Source of the DNA: Mycobacterium syngnathidarum | GTDB taxonomy: Bacteria; Actinomycetota; Actinomycetes; Mycobacteriales; Mycobacteriaceae | NCBI RefSeq assembly: GCF_001942625.1 | Contig: NZ_MLCL01000033.1 | Span: 62,001 to 126,000, forward strand | DNA length: 64,000 nucleotides | Direction: 5' to 3' | The notes under the pieces: generated by a model | What the model saw: only the letters and a program-made list of their open reading frames with translations | The model's database searches: none | Told to the model about the DNA's origin: nothing | Made by a program: the position numbers and the translations under genes | Part shown: in pieces, positions 1 to 10,426 of the stretch | How positions within the stretch are numbered: position 1 is the first letter of the stretch | Layout: each line of letters starts with the position of its first letter

Positions 1-855
1 CGCACCGAGATCCCGGCGGCCAATGCCGTTGAGCGGCTGGCTGATCCGGAGAGCCGGGTGGGCAAGCTCACCATCCCGGAGGGACGTCAGCTCGACGACA
101 CCTCCGATGTGAAGACCAAGGCCGTCACCGACGGCATCTTCACGCTGATCTCGAAGGCCTCCTGCGTCGAGCTCGACGGCAAGAAGCGTTGCGTCCCGGT
201 CGACGCGTTGCGGGCGGCCGCACAGACGGCACCCGCGGCCGCGCTGGCGGTGCCCGACTGGGCGGCCGCTCCGGTCGCCGCGATGCCGAACGACCATCGG
301 CGGCTGGAGGGCTTGATCGCACCGGGCACCTGGAATGTCGATCCCGCGGGATCGGCGCAGGACATCCTGTCCAATCTGATCGCAGGTAGCACCACCGTCT
401 ACACCCAGAGCGGTCTGCTCGACACCGCCGCGGCAATGCAGATGTCGCCGTATCAGATCCTCACCGTCGGATCCCTGGTGCAACGCGAAGCCAAACCACA
501 GGACTTCGCCAAGGTCGCCCGGGTGATCTACAACCGGCTCGCCGAGCACAGCAAGCTGGAGTTCGACTCGACCGTGAACTACCCGCTGGATCGCCAGGAA
601 GTGGCGACCACCGATGAAGACCGGGCCGAGGTCACCCCCTGGAACACCTACATGAGTCAAGGACTTCCACAGACGCCGATCTGCTCACCTGGCGCCGATG
701 CCCTGGCCGCCGCCGAGCGTCCGGCGGACGGGGACTGGCTGTACTTCGTGACCATCGATCTGCAGGGCACCACGCTGTTCACCCGCGACTATGAGCAACA
801 CCTGGCCAATATCGAACAGGCACAACACAACGGTGTCCTCGACAGTGCGAGATAG
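1..855 (+). CDS. mltG: Endolytic murein transglycosylase MltG (YceG-like), 3' part only
   Basis: The reading frame is open from the first base, so the N-terminus with its membrane anchor lies outside the window; 284 codons are present. MltG cleaves nascent glycan strands at the outer face of the membrane and sets glycan length. The YceG core is clear: GSLVQREAK contains the likely catalytic Glu, followed by the VARVIYNRL helix and a C-terminal block with NTYMSQGLPQTPI and a final LFTRDYEQH. The gene sits directly before aroE, as Rv2553c does in M. tuberculosis, and the two overlap slightly. The family is sure; only the missing 5' end limits the annotation. Confidence 0.93.
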   Translation, partial: RTEIPAANAVERLADPESRVGKLTIPEGRQLDDTSDVKTKAVTDGIFTLISKASCVELDGKKRCVPVDALRAAAQTAPAAALAVPDWAAAPVAAMPNDHRRLEGLIAPGTWNVDPAGSAQDILSNLIAGSTTVYTQSGLLDTAAAMQMSPYQILTVGSLVQREAKPQDFAKVARVIYNRLAEHSKLEFDSTVNYPLDRQEVATTDEDRAEVTPWNTYMSQGLPQTPICSPGADALAAAERPADGDWLYFVTIDLQGTTLFTRDYEQHLANIEQAQHNGVLDSAR

Positions 856-1666
856 CCGAGACAGCGGAGGCCGCCGCGCGGCTGTTCTGGGCTCGCCGAT
901 CACCCACTCCCGCTCGCCGCAGCTACATCTGGCCGCCTACCGGGCGCTGGGCCTGCCGTCATGGACCTATGAACGCATAGAGTGCACGGCTGAACAACTG
1001 CCCGGCCTGGTGGGTGCCCTGGGCCCCGAGTGGGTCGGATTGTCGGTCACCATGCCGGGCAAGTTCGCCGCCCTGGAGTTCGCCGATCAGCGCACCGACC
1101 GGGCCCAGTTGGTCGGCTCGGCCAACACCTTGGTGCAGATGCCCACCGGCGGCTGGCGCGCCGACAACACCGATATCGACGGTGTCATCGGAGCGCTCGG
1201 CGCCGCCGGTGCCGCTGCACTGGTGATCGGATCCGGCGGCACCGCCCCGGCAGCCGTGGTGGCGCTGGCCGAGCTGGGGGTTCAGCGGATCACGATCGTG
1301 GCCCGCGACGAGGGCAAGGCATCGCGATTGGTGGAGTTGGCCGGCCGGTGCGGTGCGCAGGCCAGCTGGTGCGACATCGGCAGCAGCGCCTTGACCGATG
1401 CGGTCGCTGCGGCCGACGCGGCGGTCAGCACCATCCCGGCCGACGCTGCCGCCGCCTACGCGGGCACGCTCGCCGCGGTGCCGCGGGTCCTCGATGCCAT
1501 CTACGACCCGTGGCCGACGCCGTTGGCCGCGGCCGTAGAAGCCGCAGGGGGCGAGGCGATCAACGGATTGCAGATGCTGCTCAATCAGGCTTTCGCGCAA
1601 GTGGAGCAGTTCACCGGGATGCCGGCACCCAAAGATGCGATGAGGGACGCGCTGCTGCGGCCTTAG
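833..1666 (+). CDS. aroE: Shikimate dehydrogenase
   Basis: This enzyme reduces 3-dehydroshikimate to shikimate with NADPH in aromatic amino acid synthesis. Visible motifs are GSPITHSRSPQLH (substrate loop), MPGK with the catalytic Lys, ADNTDIDG with the catalytic Asp, and the glycine-rich GSGGTAPA nucleotide loop; the C-terminus GLQMLLNQAFAQVEQFTG is typical. The frame is open further upstream to an ATG at 791, but M. tuberculosis AroE begins only a few residues before the GSPI motif, so a GTG at 833 (277 aa) or 845 (273 aa) is more likely. Neither has a clear Shine-Dalgarno sequence. Either start overlaps the end of mltG, which points to translational coupling. The start is uncertain, the function is not. 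Confidence 0.93.
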   Translation: MSSTVRDSRDSGGRRAAVLGSPITHSRSPQLHLAAYRALGLPSWTYERIECTAEQLPGLVGALGPEWVGLSVTMPGKFAALEFADQRTDRAQLVGSANTLVQMPTGGWRADNTDIDGVIGALGAAGAAALVIGSGGTAPAAVVALAELGVQRITIVARDEGKASRLVELAGRCGAQASWCDIGSSALTDAVAAADAAVSTIPADAAAAYAGTLAAVPRVLDAIYDPWPTPLAAAVEAAGGEAINGLQMLLNQAFAQVEQFTGMPAPKDAMRDALLRP

Positions 1667-1675
1667 CCTCGATGG

Positions 1676-2101
1676 ATGGGGGCGGGGACAGCGGCGATCG
1701 CGGGCGTCTGGCTGCTGGTGCTGAGTGGCTACGACATCGCCGAACGGCGGCTGCCGAACTGGCTGACGATGCCGGGGGCGGCGTTGGTTCTGGGGATCGC
1801 GGCGGCAGCCGGGCGCGGTGGCGCAGCGGCTGCCGGTGCTGCCGCGTTGTCCGCGCTCTACCTGGTGGTGCATGTGGTCTCGCCGCGGTCGATGGGCGGC
1901 GGCGACGTGAAACTCGCGGTCGGACTGGGTGCGATGACCGGGGCGTTCGGCGTGGACGTGTGGTTGTTGGCGGCGCTGGCCGCGCCGTTGCTCACCGCGT
2001 GCCTGGCACTGGGCGCGGCCGTGCGCGGTATCCCGACGGTGCCGCACGGCCCATCGATGTGTCTTGCCAGCGCGGTGGCGGTCAGCCTGGTGCTTGTCTA
2101 G
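1676..2101 (+). CDS. Short A24-family prepilin peptidase-like membrane protein (Rv2551c-like)
   Basis: This 141-residue, very hydrophobic protein matches the catalytic core of type IV prepilin peptidases (family A24). It has four or five membrane segments and the two aspartate sites: the Asp of SGYDIAERRLPNW near residue 22 and the Asp of MGGGDVKL near residue 80. The N-methyltransferase half of full PilD enzymes is absent, as in the archaeal and FlaK/TadV-type short forms. It follows aroE by 9 bases, as Rv2551c does in M. tuberculosis. No pilin or Flp gene is visible nearby, so its substrate is unknown; a Tad/Flp pilus elsewhere in the genome would be the obvious candidate. Confidence 0.85.
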   Translation: MGAGTAAIAGVWLLVLSGYDIAERRLPNWLTMPGAALVLGIAAAAGRGGAAAAGAAALSALYLVVHVVSPRSMGGGDVKLAVGLGAMTGAFGVDVWLLAALAAPLLTACLALGAAVRGIPTVPHGPSMCLASAVAVSLVLV

Positions 2102-2220
2102 CCGTGGTCGGGTGTCGGCTCGTGTGCGAAGAATCGCCGGAATGTGGCACACAAGCCAACATCGGCCGGAGATGACCACGGATTTCGGGAGGCAAACCCC
2201 GACGTGGGAGAATGACACCC

Positions 2221-3428
2221 GTGTTGCGTTGGACCACAGCTGGTGAATCCCACGGCCGCGCCCTGGTGGCCATGCTCGAAGGGATGGTTGCCGGCGTGCC
2301 CATCACCTCCGAGGAGATCGGGGCACAGCTCAAGCGTCGTCGCCTCGGCTATGGCCGGGGTGCCCGGATGAAGTTCGAACAGGACCAGGTCACCATGCTG
2401 GCCGGGGTGCGTCACGGCACCACCCTGGGCGGGCCGATCGCCATCGAGATCGGCAACACCGAATGGCCCAAGTGGGAGACCGTGATGTCTCCGGACCCGG
2501 TCGACGAAGCCGAGCTTGCCGCAGAAGGTGCAGCGCGCAACGCCCCGTTGACCCGTCCCCGCCCCGGGCATGCCGACTACGCCGGCATGCTCAAGTACGG
2601 CTTCGACGATGCCCGGCCGGTCCTGGAACGCGCCAGCGCCCGTGAGACGGCCGCCCGCGTGGCGGCAGGCACCGTGGCCCGAGCCTTCCTGCGGGCCGCA
2701 CTCGGTGTCGAGGTGGTCTCGCACGTCATCTCCATCGGCGCGTCCGAGCCGTACGCCGGCCCGCCGCCGCAGTTCTCCGACCTGGAAAAGATCGATGCGA
2801 GCCCGGTCCGGGCGTTTGACGAAGCCGCTGAAGCGTCGATGATCGCCGAGATCGAGGCCGCCAAGAAGGACGGCGACACCCTCGGCGGTGTCGTCGAGGT
2901 CGTGGTCGAAGGCCTGCCCATCGGATTGGGCTCGTTCACCAGCGGTGACAACCGCCTCGACAGCCAGCTCGCCGCCGCGGTGATGGGGATCCAGGCGATC
3001 AAGGGTGTGGAGATCGGCGACGGATTCGAAACCGCCCGGCGTCGCGGCAGCGTGGCCCACGACGAGATGTACCCCGGCCCAGACGGAATCTTGCGCTCCA
3101 CCAACCGGGCCGGTGGCCTGGAGGGCGGCATGACCAATGGCCAGGCGCTGCGGGTCCGGGCCGCGATGAAGCCCATCTCGACCGTTCCCCGGGCGCTGGC
3201 CACCGTCGACATGGCCACCGGTGAAGAAGCCGTCGCCATCCACCAGCGGTCCGACGTGTGCGCGGTACCGGCCGCCGGCGTGGTGGTGGAGACCATGGTC
3301 GCGCTGGTGGTGGCCCGCGCGGTGCTGGAGAAGTTCGGCGGGGACTCGCTGGCCGAGACCCGCGCCAACATCGACGCCTACCTGCGGGCCGTCGCCGAGC
3401 GCGAGCCGGCGGCGCAGGCCCTGGGCTG

Positions 3429-3429
<1 letters not shown>
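2221..3429 (+). CDS. aroC: Chorismate synthase
   Basis: This FMN-dependent enzyme makes chorismate from 5-enolpyruvylshikimate 3-phosphate, the last shared step to aromatic compounds. Family motifs run through the protein: [10 protein letters not shown] at the N-terminus, [36 protein letters not shown] and GGMTNGQ near the C-terminal third. I chose the GTG giving [12 protein letters not shown] because M. tuberculosis AroC starts the same way and GGGAG at 2206-2210 lies 10 bases upstream; an ATG at 2212 is only one base from that site. The gene ends in a TGATG overlap with aroK. Confidence 0.96.
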
Positions 3430-5220
<1,791 letters not shown>

Positions 5221-5274
5221 CGGCCCACGCCACCCGCGCCTGAATCTGAGGCAAGCCCTCGCGGGCCGGTTTCG

Positions 5275-5850
5275 CTACTGCTTGGGTTGTTCGGGGTACT
5301 CGATGGTTTGCGTGGTGTCGTCGGTGCTTTCGGCGGCACCGTTGGCGGTCACCGCGGCGAACACGTCGGTGTCAGCGCGGTCTTCGGCGGTGGCAGCCAG
5401 GCCGTGGTGGCGTTGACGTGGCATCGGCGGGGCCTTGCGGTCCACCAGCCAGCGGCCCACCGTCACGCCGCCCACCCCGAGCAGGAACACCAGCAGCGCG
5501 GTGAATGCCGCGAAGGTGGTGACCTCGTTCAGCAGCGCATCGGTGTAGAGGCTCTTGTAGAACAGGCCGATGAACCATGCCACCGCGCCGCTGACGATGC
5601 CCGCGAACAAGCCGGCGATCAGCCAGGTCATCGCGAGGTCGGAACGACGGTCCGGATCCGGATTGGCGCGGGCGTCGGCCTGGCCGTCGACCAGACCCCA
5701 GATCAGCACCGCGATCCCGAACAACGTGACCAGTCCCAGGCTGAACCAGGTGGCGTTACCCGGCGAGGCGTTGATCAGTGCTCCCTGCAGTAAGCGCACG
5801 ATGACCATCGCTGTTGCGAACACCACTCCGCGCAGTAACCACTTGCTCAT
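5275..5850 (-). CDS. Four-helix membrane protein, Rv2536-like (B-4DMT type)
   Basis: This 191-residue protein has four hydrophobic segments (about residues 5-25, 35-53, 73-95 and 108-128) followed by a polar tail of some 55 residues ending in a run of Asp, Thr and Glu. The size and its position between aroB and pepQ, on the opposite strand, match Rv2536 of M. tuberculosis, whose family is annotated as a B-4DMT transporter. The substrate is unknown. It converges with aroB over a 54-base gap and diverges from pepQ with only 33 bases between the starts, so the two promoters must overlap. Confidence 0.8.
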   Translation of the reverse strand: MSKWLLRGVVFATAMVIVRLLQGALINASPGNATWFSLGLVTLFGIAVLIWGLVDGQADARANPDPDRRSDLAMTWLIAGLFAGIVSGAVAWFIGLFYKSLYTDALLNEVTTFAAFTALLVFLLGVGGVTVGRWLVDRKAPPMPRQRHHGLAATAEDRADTDVFAAVTANGAAESTDDTTQTIEYPEQPKQ

Positions 5851-5883
5851 GGAGGCACACTGTAGCGAGTAGCGTCACAGACC

Positions 5884-6969
5884 GTGACTATTTCCCAGCG
5901 CAGGGACCGGCTGCGCCGTCGGCTGGCCGAGCGGGGTCTGGACGCGATGTTGGTAACTGACCTGGTCAACGTGCGTTATCTGTCAGGATTCACCGGTTCC
6001 AACGCGGCCCTGCTGATCCTCGCGGAGAACGCCACTCCGGTGCTGGCCACCGATGGGCGCTACCGCACACAGGCGGCGCAGCAGTCCCCGGATGCCGAAG
6101 TCGTCATCGAACGGGCCTGCGGATCGCATCTGGCCGGGCGCGCAGCGCGCTGCGGGGCGCTGCGGCTGGGTTTCGAGAGCCACGTGGTGACGGTGGATGC
6201 CTTCGCGGCGATGCAGAAGGCCGCCGGTGACACCGTCGACTGGGTGCGCGCGGCGGGCACCGTGGAGGCCCTGCGCGAGATCAAGGACGCCGGTGAGATC
6301 GCCATGCTGCGGTTGGCCTGCGAGGCTGCCGATGCGGCGCTGACGGATCTGCTGGAGCGCGGTGGGTTGCGGCCCGGCCGGACCGAGCGCGAGGTGCGCA
6401 ACGAGCTGGAAGCGCTGATGTTGCGCCACGGCGCCGACGGCCCGTCCTTCGAGACGATCGTGGCGACGGGCGCGAACTCGGCCATCCCGCACCACCGGCC
6501 CACCGATGCGGTGCTGGCCGCGGGCGATTTCGTCAAGATCGATTTCGGTGCCCTGGTGGAGGGCTACCACTCCGACATGACGCGCACGTTCGTGCTGGGC
6601 CCCGCCGCGGAGTGGCAACGCGACATCTACGACCTGGTGGCCACCGCACAGCGAGCCGGCCGTGACGCGCTGGCTCCCGGCGTTTCGCTGAGCACGGTCG
6701 ATGCCGCATCGCGCCAGGTCATCGCCGACGCCGGGTACGGCGACAACTTCGGACACGGTCTCGGGCACGGCGTCGGATTGCAGATCCACGAAGCGCCGGG
6801 AATCAACGCCACCGCCGCCGGTACACTGCTTGCTGGCTCTGCGGTCACCGTTGAGCCAGGTGTCTACTTGCCCGATCGCGGCGGTGTCCGGATCGAGGAC
6901 ACCCTGGTCGTCGGAGAGGCGGCACCCGACCTGCTTACCCGGTTCCCCAAGGAACTGGCCATTTTGTGA
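5884..6969 (+). CDS. pepQ: M24-family cytoplasmic Xaa-Pro peptidase PepQ
   Basis: A 361-residue 'pita-bread' metallopeptidase predicted to cleave Xaa-Pro dipeptides in the cytoplasm. The five metal ligands can all be placed: two Asp in FVKIDFGALVEGYHSDMTRTF, His in GHGLGHGVGLQIHEAPG, Glu in VTVEPGVYL and Glu in GVRIEDTLVV. The N-terminal creatinase-like domain starts with VRYLSGFTGSNAALL. GTG is the start. It precedes efp by 24 bases, the same order as Rv2535c-Rv2534c in M. tuberculosis, which makes co-transcription likely. Confidence 0.94.
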   Translation: MTISQRRDRLRRRLAERGLDAMLVTDLVNVRYLSGFTGSNAALLILAENATPVLATDGRYRTQAAQQSPDAEVVIERACGSHLAGRAARCGALRLGFESHVVTVDAFAAMQKAAGDTVDWVRAAGTVEALREIKDAGEIAMLRLACEAADAALTDLLERGGLRPGRTEREVRNELEALMLRHGADGPSFETIVATGANSAIPHHRPTDAVLAAGDFVKIDFGALVEGYHSDMTRTFVLGPAAEWQRDIYDLVATAQRAGRDALAPGVSLSTVDAASRQVIADAGYGDNFGHGLGHGVGLQIHEAPGINATAAGTLLAGSAVTVEPGVYLPDRGGVRIEDTLVVGEAAPDLLTRFPKELAIL

Positions 6970-6993
6970 CAAAAGCTTAGGAGCTACACCCTC

Positions 6994-7557
6994 ATGGCAT
7001 CGACTGCCGACTTCAAGAACGGGCTCGTCCTGCAGATCGACGGACAGCTGTGGCAGATCGTCGAATTCCAGCACGTCAAACCGGGTAAGGGGCCGGCCTT
7101 CGTGCGGACGAAGCTCAAGAACGTGGTGTCCGGCAAGGTCGTCGACAAGACCTACAACGCCGGCGTGAAGGTGGAGACCGCCACCGTGGACCGCCGCGAT
7201 GCCACCTATCTGTACCGCGACGGCAGCGACTTCGTCTTCATGGATTCCGAAGACTTCAACCAGCACCCGTTGTCCGAGGCGCTCGTCGGCCGGCTGGCCG
7301 ACTTCCTGCTGGAGAGCCTGCCGGTGCAGATCGCCTTCCACGACGGTGTCCCGCTGTATCTGGAGCTGCCGGTATCCGTCGAGCTCGAGGTTTCCCACAC
7401 CGAGCCTGGCCTGCAGGGTGACCGTTCCAGCGCAGGCACCAAGCCCGCGACGATGGAGAGCGGCGCCGAGATCCAGGTGCCGCTGTTCATCAACACCGGC
7501 GACAAGCTCAAGGTCGACACCCGCGATGGCAGCTACTTGGGCCGCGTGAATGGCTGA
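6994..7557 (+). CDS. efp: Translation elongation factor P
   Basis: EF-P binds between the ribosomal P and E sites and relieves stalling at polyproline stretches. The 187-residue protein has the usual three beta-barrel domains; the tip loop of domain I reads KPGKGPAF with Lys32 at the tip. The C-terminal signature ends in [15 protein letters not shown]. The loop is the PGKGP type found in Gram-positive bacteria, unlike the EpmA-modified loop of E. coli. A ribosome binding site AGGAGC lies upstream of the ATG. Only two bases separate it from nusB. Confidence 0.97.
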   Translation: MASTADFKNGLVLQIDGQLWQIVEFQHVKPGKGPAFVRTKLKNVVSGKVVDKTYNAGVKVETATVDRRDATYLYRDGSDFVFMDSEDFNQHPLSEALVGRLADFLLESLPVQIAFHDGVPLYLELPVSVELEVSHTEPGLQGDRSSAGTKPATMESGAEIQVPLFINTGDKLKVDTRDGSYLGRVNG

Positions 7558-7559
7558 CC

Positions 7560-8048
7560 ATGCCTGACCGCCGTGGCGACCGGGGCCGGCACCAGGCCCG
7601 CAAGCGCGCCGTGGATCTGTTGTTCGAGGCCGAGGCACGGGGCCTGACGCCGGAGGCGGTGGCCGACGGCCGGGCCGCGCTGGCCGAGGACCAGGCCGAG
7701 GTCACCCCCCTCAACCCCTACACGGTGTCGGTGGCCCGCGGTGTCACCGAACACGCCGCCCACATCGACGATCTCATCTCGGCTCACCTGCAGGGGTGGA
7801 CGTTGGAGCGGCTGCCCGCCGTGGACCGTGCCATCCTGCGGGTGGCGGTCTGGGAGCTGCTGCACGCCGAGGACGTACCCGAGCCTGTCGCGGTGGACGA
7901 AGCCGTTGAGCTGGCCAAGGAGCTGTCCACCGATGAGTCACCCGGATTCGTCAACGGCGTGCTGGGCCAGGTGATGCTGGTGACCCCGCAGATTCGTGCT
8001 GCCGCTGCCGCCGTGCAGGGTGCGGTTCAGGACCGGCCCGAACAGTAG
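7560..8048 (+). CDS. nusB: Transcription antitermination factor NusB
   Basis: NusB pairs with NusE (S10) at boxA RNA during rRNA antitermination. At 162 residues it fits the family: [19 protein letters not shown] at the N-terminus, the helix [18 protein letters not shown] in the middle and [24 protein letters not shown] towards the end. It follows efp directly, forming a pepQ-efp-nusB transcription unit. The conserved block ends here; downstream genes up to pyrR are accessory. Confidence 0.96.
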   Translation: MPDRRGDRGRHQARKRAVDLLFEAEARGLTPEAVADGRAALAEDQAEVTPLNPYTVSVARGVTEHAAHIDDLISAHLQGWTLERLPAVDRAILRVAVWELLHAEDVPEPVAVDEAVELAKELSTDESPGFVNGVLGQVMLVTPQIRAAAAAVQGAVQDRPEQ

Positions 8049-8062
8049 GACCCGAAGATGTG

Positions 8063-8077
8063 TCCCGAACATCGGGA
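8063..8077 (+). terminator. Short hairpin after nusB
   Basis: A perfect 6-bp inverted repeat (TCCCGA, 3-base loop ACA, TCGGGA) lies 15 bases after the nusB stop. There is no T-run, so it is a weak terminator candidate at best, though many mycobacterial terminators lack T-runs. Confidence 0.3.
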
Positions 8078-8099
8078 TCATCGGCGCTGTGCAGTGCCA

Positions 8100-8137
8100 C
8101 GATGTTGTTACGTGTGTTGCCACACGTAACAACATCG
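8100..8137. promoter_or_regulatory. Perfect 17-bp inverted repeat ahead of the molybdenum enzyme gene
   Basis: The arms CGATGTTGTTACGTGTG and its exact complement are separated by only four bases (TTGC). The right arm ends on the first base of the putative ribosome binding site GGAG (8137-8140), 10 bases before the ATG of the molybdopterin oxidoreductase. As DNA it could be a repressor operator; as RNA it would form a very stable hairpin ending at the ribosome binding site. With no T-run it is not a classical terminator. Confidence 0.6.
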
Positions 8138-8147
8138 GAGGCCGCTG

Positions 8148-10397
8148 ATGGGACACGAGCCGAGACAAATCGCGAACATCGGTGAGGACGGCCTGCACCT
8201 GCACGCCTGCCCGCTGTGTGAGGCCATGTGCGGCTTGGAGATTCAGGTTTCCGGCGGTGCGGTGGCCAGCGTTCGGCCGAACAAGTCCGACCAGTGGAGT
8301 GCGGGGCACATCTGCCCCAAGGGTGCGTCCCTGGCCGCGCTACACGACGACCCAGACCGCATCCGCCGACCGATGATCAAGGTGGCCGGCGAATGGCACG
8401 AGGTCGACTGGGACACCGCATTCCGGCGCTGCACCGAACTGCTCGCTCCCGTCATCGAGAAGTACGGCATCGGCGCGGTCGCGGCATACACCGGAAACCC
8501 ACTGGCACACTCGTTTTCGTTGTCGCGCTACTCGGCGGTCCTGTTGGGGCTTTCCGGTATGCCGATCACGTACTCGCCCGGCACCATCGACCAGTGGCCG
8601 AAGAACCTGTCGTCGCACCTGATGTACGGCAGCTGGTGGGCCTTTCCGACCCCGGACATCCAGCGCACCGATCTGCTGGTGGTGATGGGGGCCAACCCCG
8701 CGGCCTCGCAAGGATCGCTGCTGGCCGCCCCCGACGTGATGGGCATCATCGCGGGTATCCGTCGGCGTGGCAAGGTGATCGTGATAGACCCGGTGCGCAC
8801 CCCCACCGCGGCCAAGGCCGACGAATGGTTGCCGATCACGCCCGGTACCGACGCTGCGCTGTTGCTCGGGATCGTCCACACCGTGTTCGACGAAGGGTTG
8901 GTCAATCTCGGCGACCTGGAGTACCACCTCGACGGGGTCTCGACCCTGCAGCGGGCGGTGGCCGAGTGGTCGCCCGAAAGAGTCTCAGCCGCAACGGGTA
9001 TCGATGCCGACCGGATACGCGGCTTGGCCCGCGAACTGGCCGGTACGCCGCGTGCGGTGGTCTACGGCCGGATCGGCACCTGCAATCAGGAGTTCGGCAG
9101 CCTGGCCAGCTGGCTGGTGGACGTGGTCAACATCGTCACCGGACACTTCGACACCCCCGGCGGTGCCATGTTCGCCACCCCGACCGCTTGGACGGTCACC
9201 AGCCAGCCGATCCCCGGGCTGGAGGACGGGGCACCCAATTTCGGTCGCTACCGCACCCGGGTGCGCGGGGCCAAGGAGGTGCTCGGCCAGGTGCCGGTGT
9301 CGTGCATGCTCGAAGAGATCACCACCCCCGGCGAAGGGCAGATCAAGGCCCTGATCACGGTGGCCGGAAATCCCGTGCTGTCCACCCCGGGTGGTGACCG
9401 ACTCGACGAGGCGCTGCCGCAGTTGGACGCGATGATCTCGGTCGACCTGTGGCTCAACGAGACCACCCGGCACGCCGACGTCATCCTTCCGGGTGCCTCG
9501 GCGCTCGAGCAGCCGCACTCCGCCGACCTGTTGCTGGGTGCCGCGATCAACAGTTTCGCCCGGTACTCGCCGCCGGTGTTCCATCGTGAGGATCCCGACG
9601 CCCCCGAGGAATGGGAGATCCTGATCCGGCTGACCGGGCTGTGCACCGGCACCCCGGCCGAGGATGTCGACATCGCCGCGCTCGATGACGGTTGGTTCGA
9701 CTACCTGTGCTTCACCCAGGGGCTCGACGGGGCCGAGATCCGCAAGCACTACGACCACGGCGGGCCCGAGCGGATGCTCGATCTGACGCTGCGCACCGCC
9801 GCATTCGGCGACCGGTACGGCGAAAACCCGGACGGCCTGACCTTGGAGAAGCTCAAGGCGCACCCGGACGGAATCAACTACGGCCCCATGGTGCCTCGGG
9901 TGCCGGAGGTGCTGGGCACCGCCGACAAGAAGATCCGGCTGGCGCCGCAATACCTCCTCGACGACCTGCCGCGGCTGGCCGGCCGACTCGATCGGGCCCC
10001 CGACGAACTGGTCTTGGTGAGTCGGCGGCACCTGCGGTCCAACAACTCCTGGCTGCACAACGTCGGCTCCCTGATGAAGGGACGCGACCGGTGCACCTTG
10101 CTGATACACAGCCGGGATGCGGCATCGCGAGGCATCGCCGACGGCGAGGACGCCGAAGTCGCTTCGGCCGGTGGGAAGGTCGTCGTCCCAGTCGAAGTAA
10201 CCGATGCGATCAAGCCTGGCGTGGTGTCCATGCCGCACGGCTGGGGCCACGGCCGGCCCGGAACCCGGCTCGGCGTTGCCAACGCCTCACCCGGGGTGAA
10301 CACCAACATCTTGTCGCTGCCCGACTTCATCGACGAGCCGTCCGGAAACGGTGCGCTCAATGGCATCCCGGTCACGGTCAGCCGGACGACGATCTAG
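8148..10397 (+). CDS. Molybdopterin-dependent oxidoreductase of the DMSO reductase family
   Basis: This 749-residue protein has the full layout of the family. An N-terminal [4Fe-4S] site is formed by CPLCEAMC and, about 30 residues later, HICPKG. Then come the molybdopterin-binding domains (LLVVMGANPAASQGS, VIDPVRTPTAAKADEWLPITPGTDAAL, and NETTRHADVILPGASALEQ). The C-terminal Molydop_binding domain has LVSRRHLRSNNSWLHN and MPHGWGHG. There is no Tat signal, so it should act in the cytoplasm. In the stretch where formate dehydrogenases carry the Cys or selenocysteine ligand (SPGTIDQWPKNLSSHLMYG) there is neither, which argues against formate dehydrogenase. It resembles Rv0197 of M. tuberculosis. 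No FdhD, electron-transfer subunit or molybdenum cofactor gene is adjacent, so its substrate and redox partner are unknown. Confidence 0.88.
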   Translation: MGHEPRQIANIGEDGLHLHACPLCEAMCGLEIQVSGGAVASVRPNKSDQWSAGHICPKGASLAALHDDPDRIRRPMIKVAGEWHEVDWDTAFRRCTELLAPVIEKYGIGAVAAYTGNPLAHSFSLSRYSAVLLGLSGMPITYSPGTIDQWPKNLSSHLMYGSWWAFPTPDIQRTDLLVVMGANPAASQGSLLAAPDVMGIIAGIRRRGKVIVIDPVRTPTAAKADEWLPITPGTDAALLLGIVHTVFDEGLVNLGDLEYHLDGVSTLQRAVAEWSPERVSAATGIDADRIRGLARELAGTPRAVVYGRIGTCNQEFGSLASWLVDVVNIVTGHFDTPGGAMFATPTAWTVTSQPIPGLEDGAPNFGRYRTRVRGAKEVLGQVPVSCMLEEITTPGEGQIKALITVAGNPVLSTPGGDRLDEALPQLDAMISVDLWLNETTRHADVILPGASALEQPHSADLLLGAAINSFARYSPPVFHREDPDAPEEWEILIRLTGLCTGTPAEDVDIAALDDGWFDYLCFTQGLDGAEIRKHYDHGGPERMLDLTLRTAAFGDRYGENPDGLTLEKLKAHPDGINYGPMVPRVPEVLGTADKKIRLAPQYLLDDLPRLAGRLDRAPDELVLVSRRHLRSNNSWLHNVGSLMKGRDRCTLLIHSRDAASRGIADGEDAEVASAGGKVVVPVEVTDAIKPGVVSMPHGWGHGRPGTRLGVANASPGVNTNILSLPDFIDEPSGNGALNGIPVTVSRTTI

Positions 10398-10426
10398 CGG
10401 CGAGCGTGGGCGGCGCGTTGGTGCTG

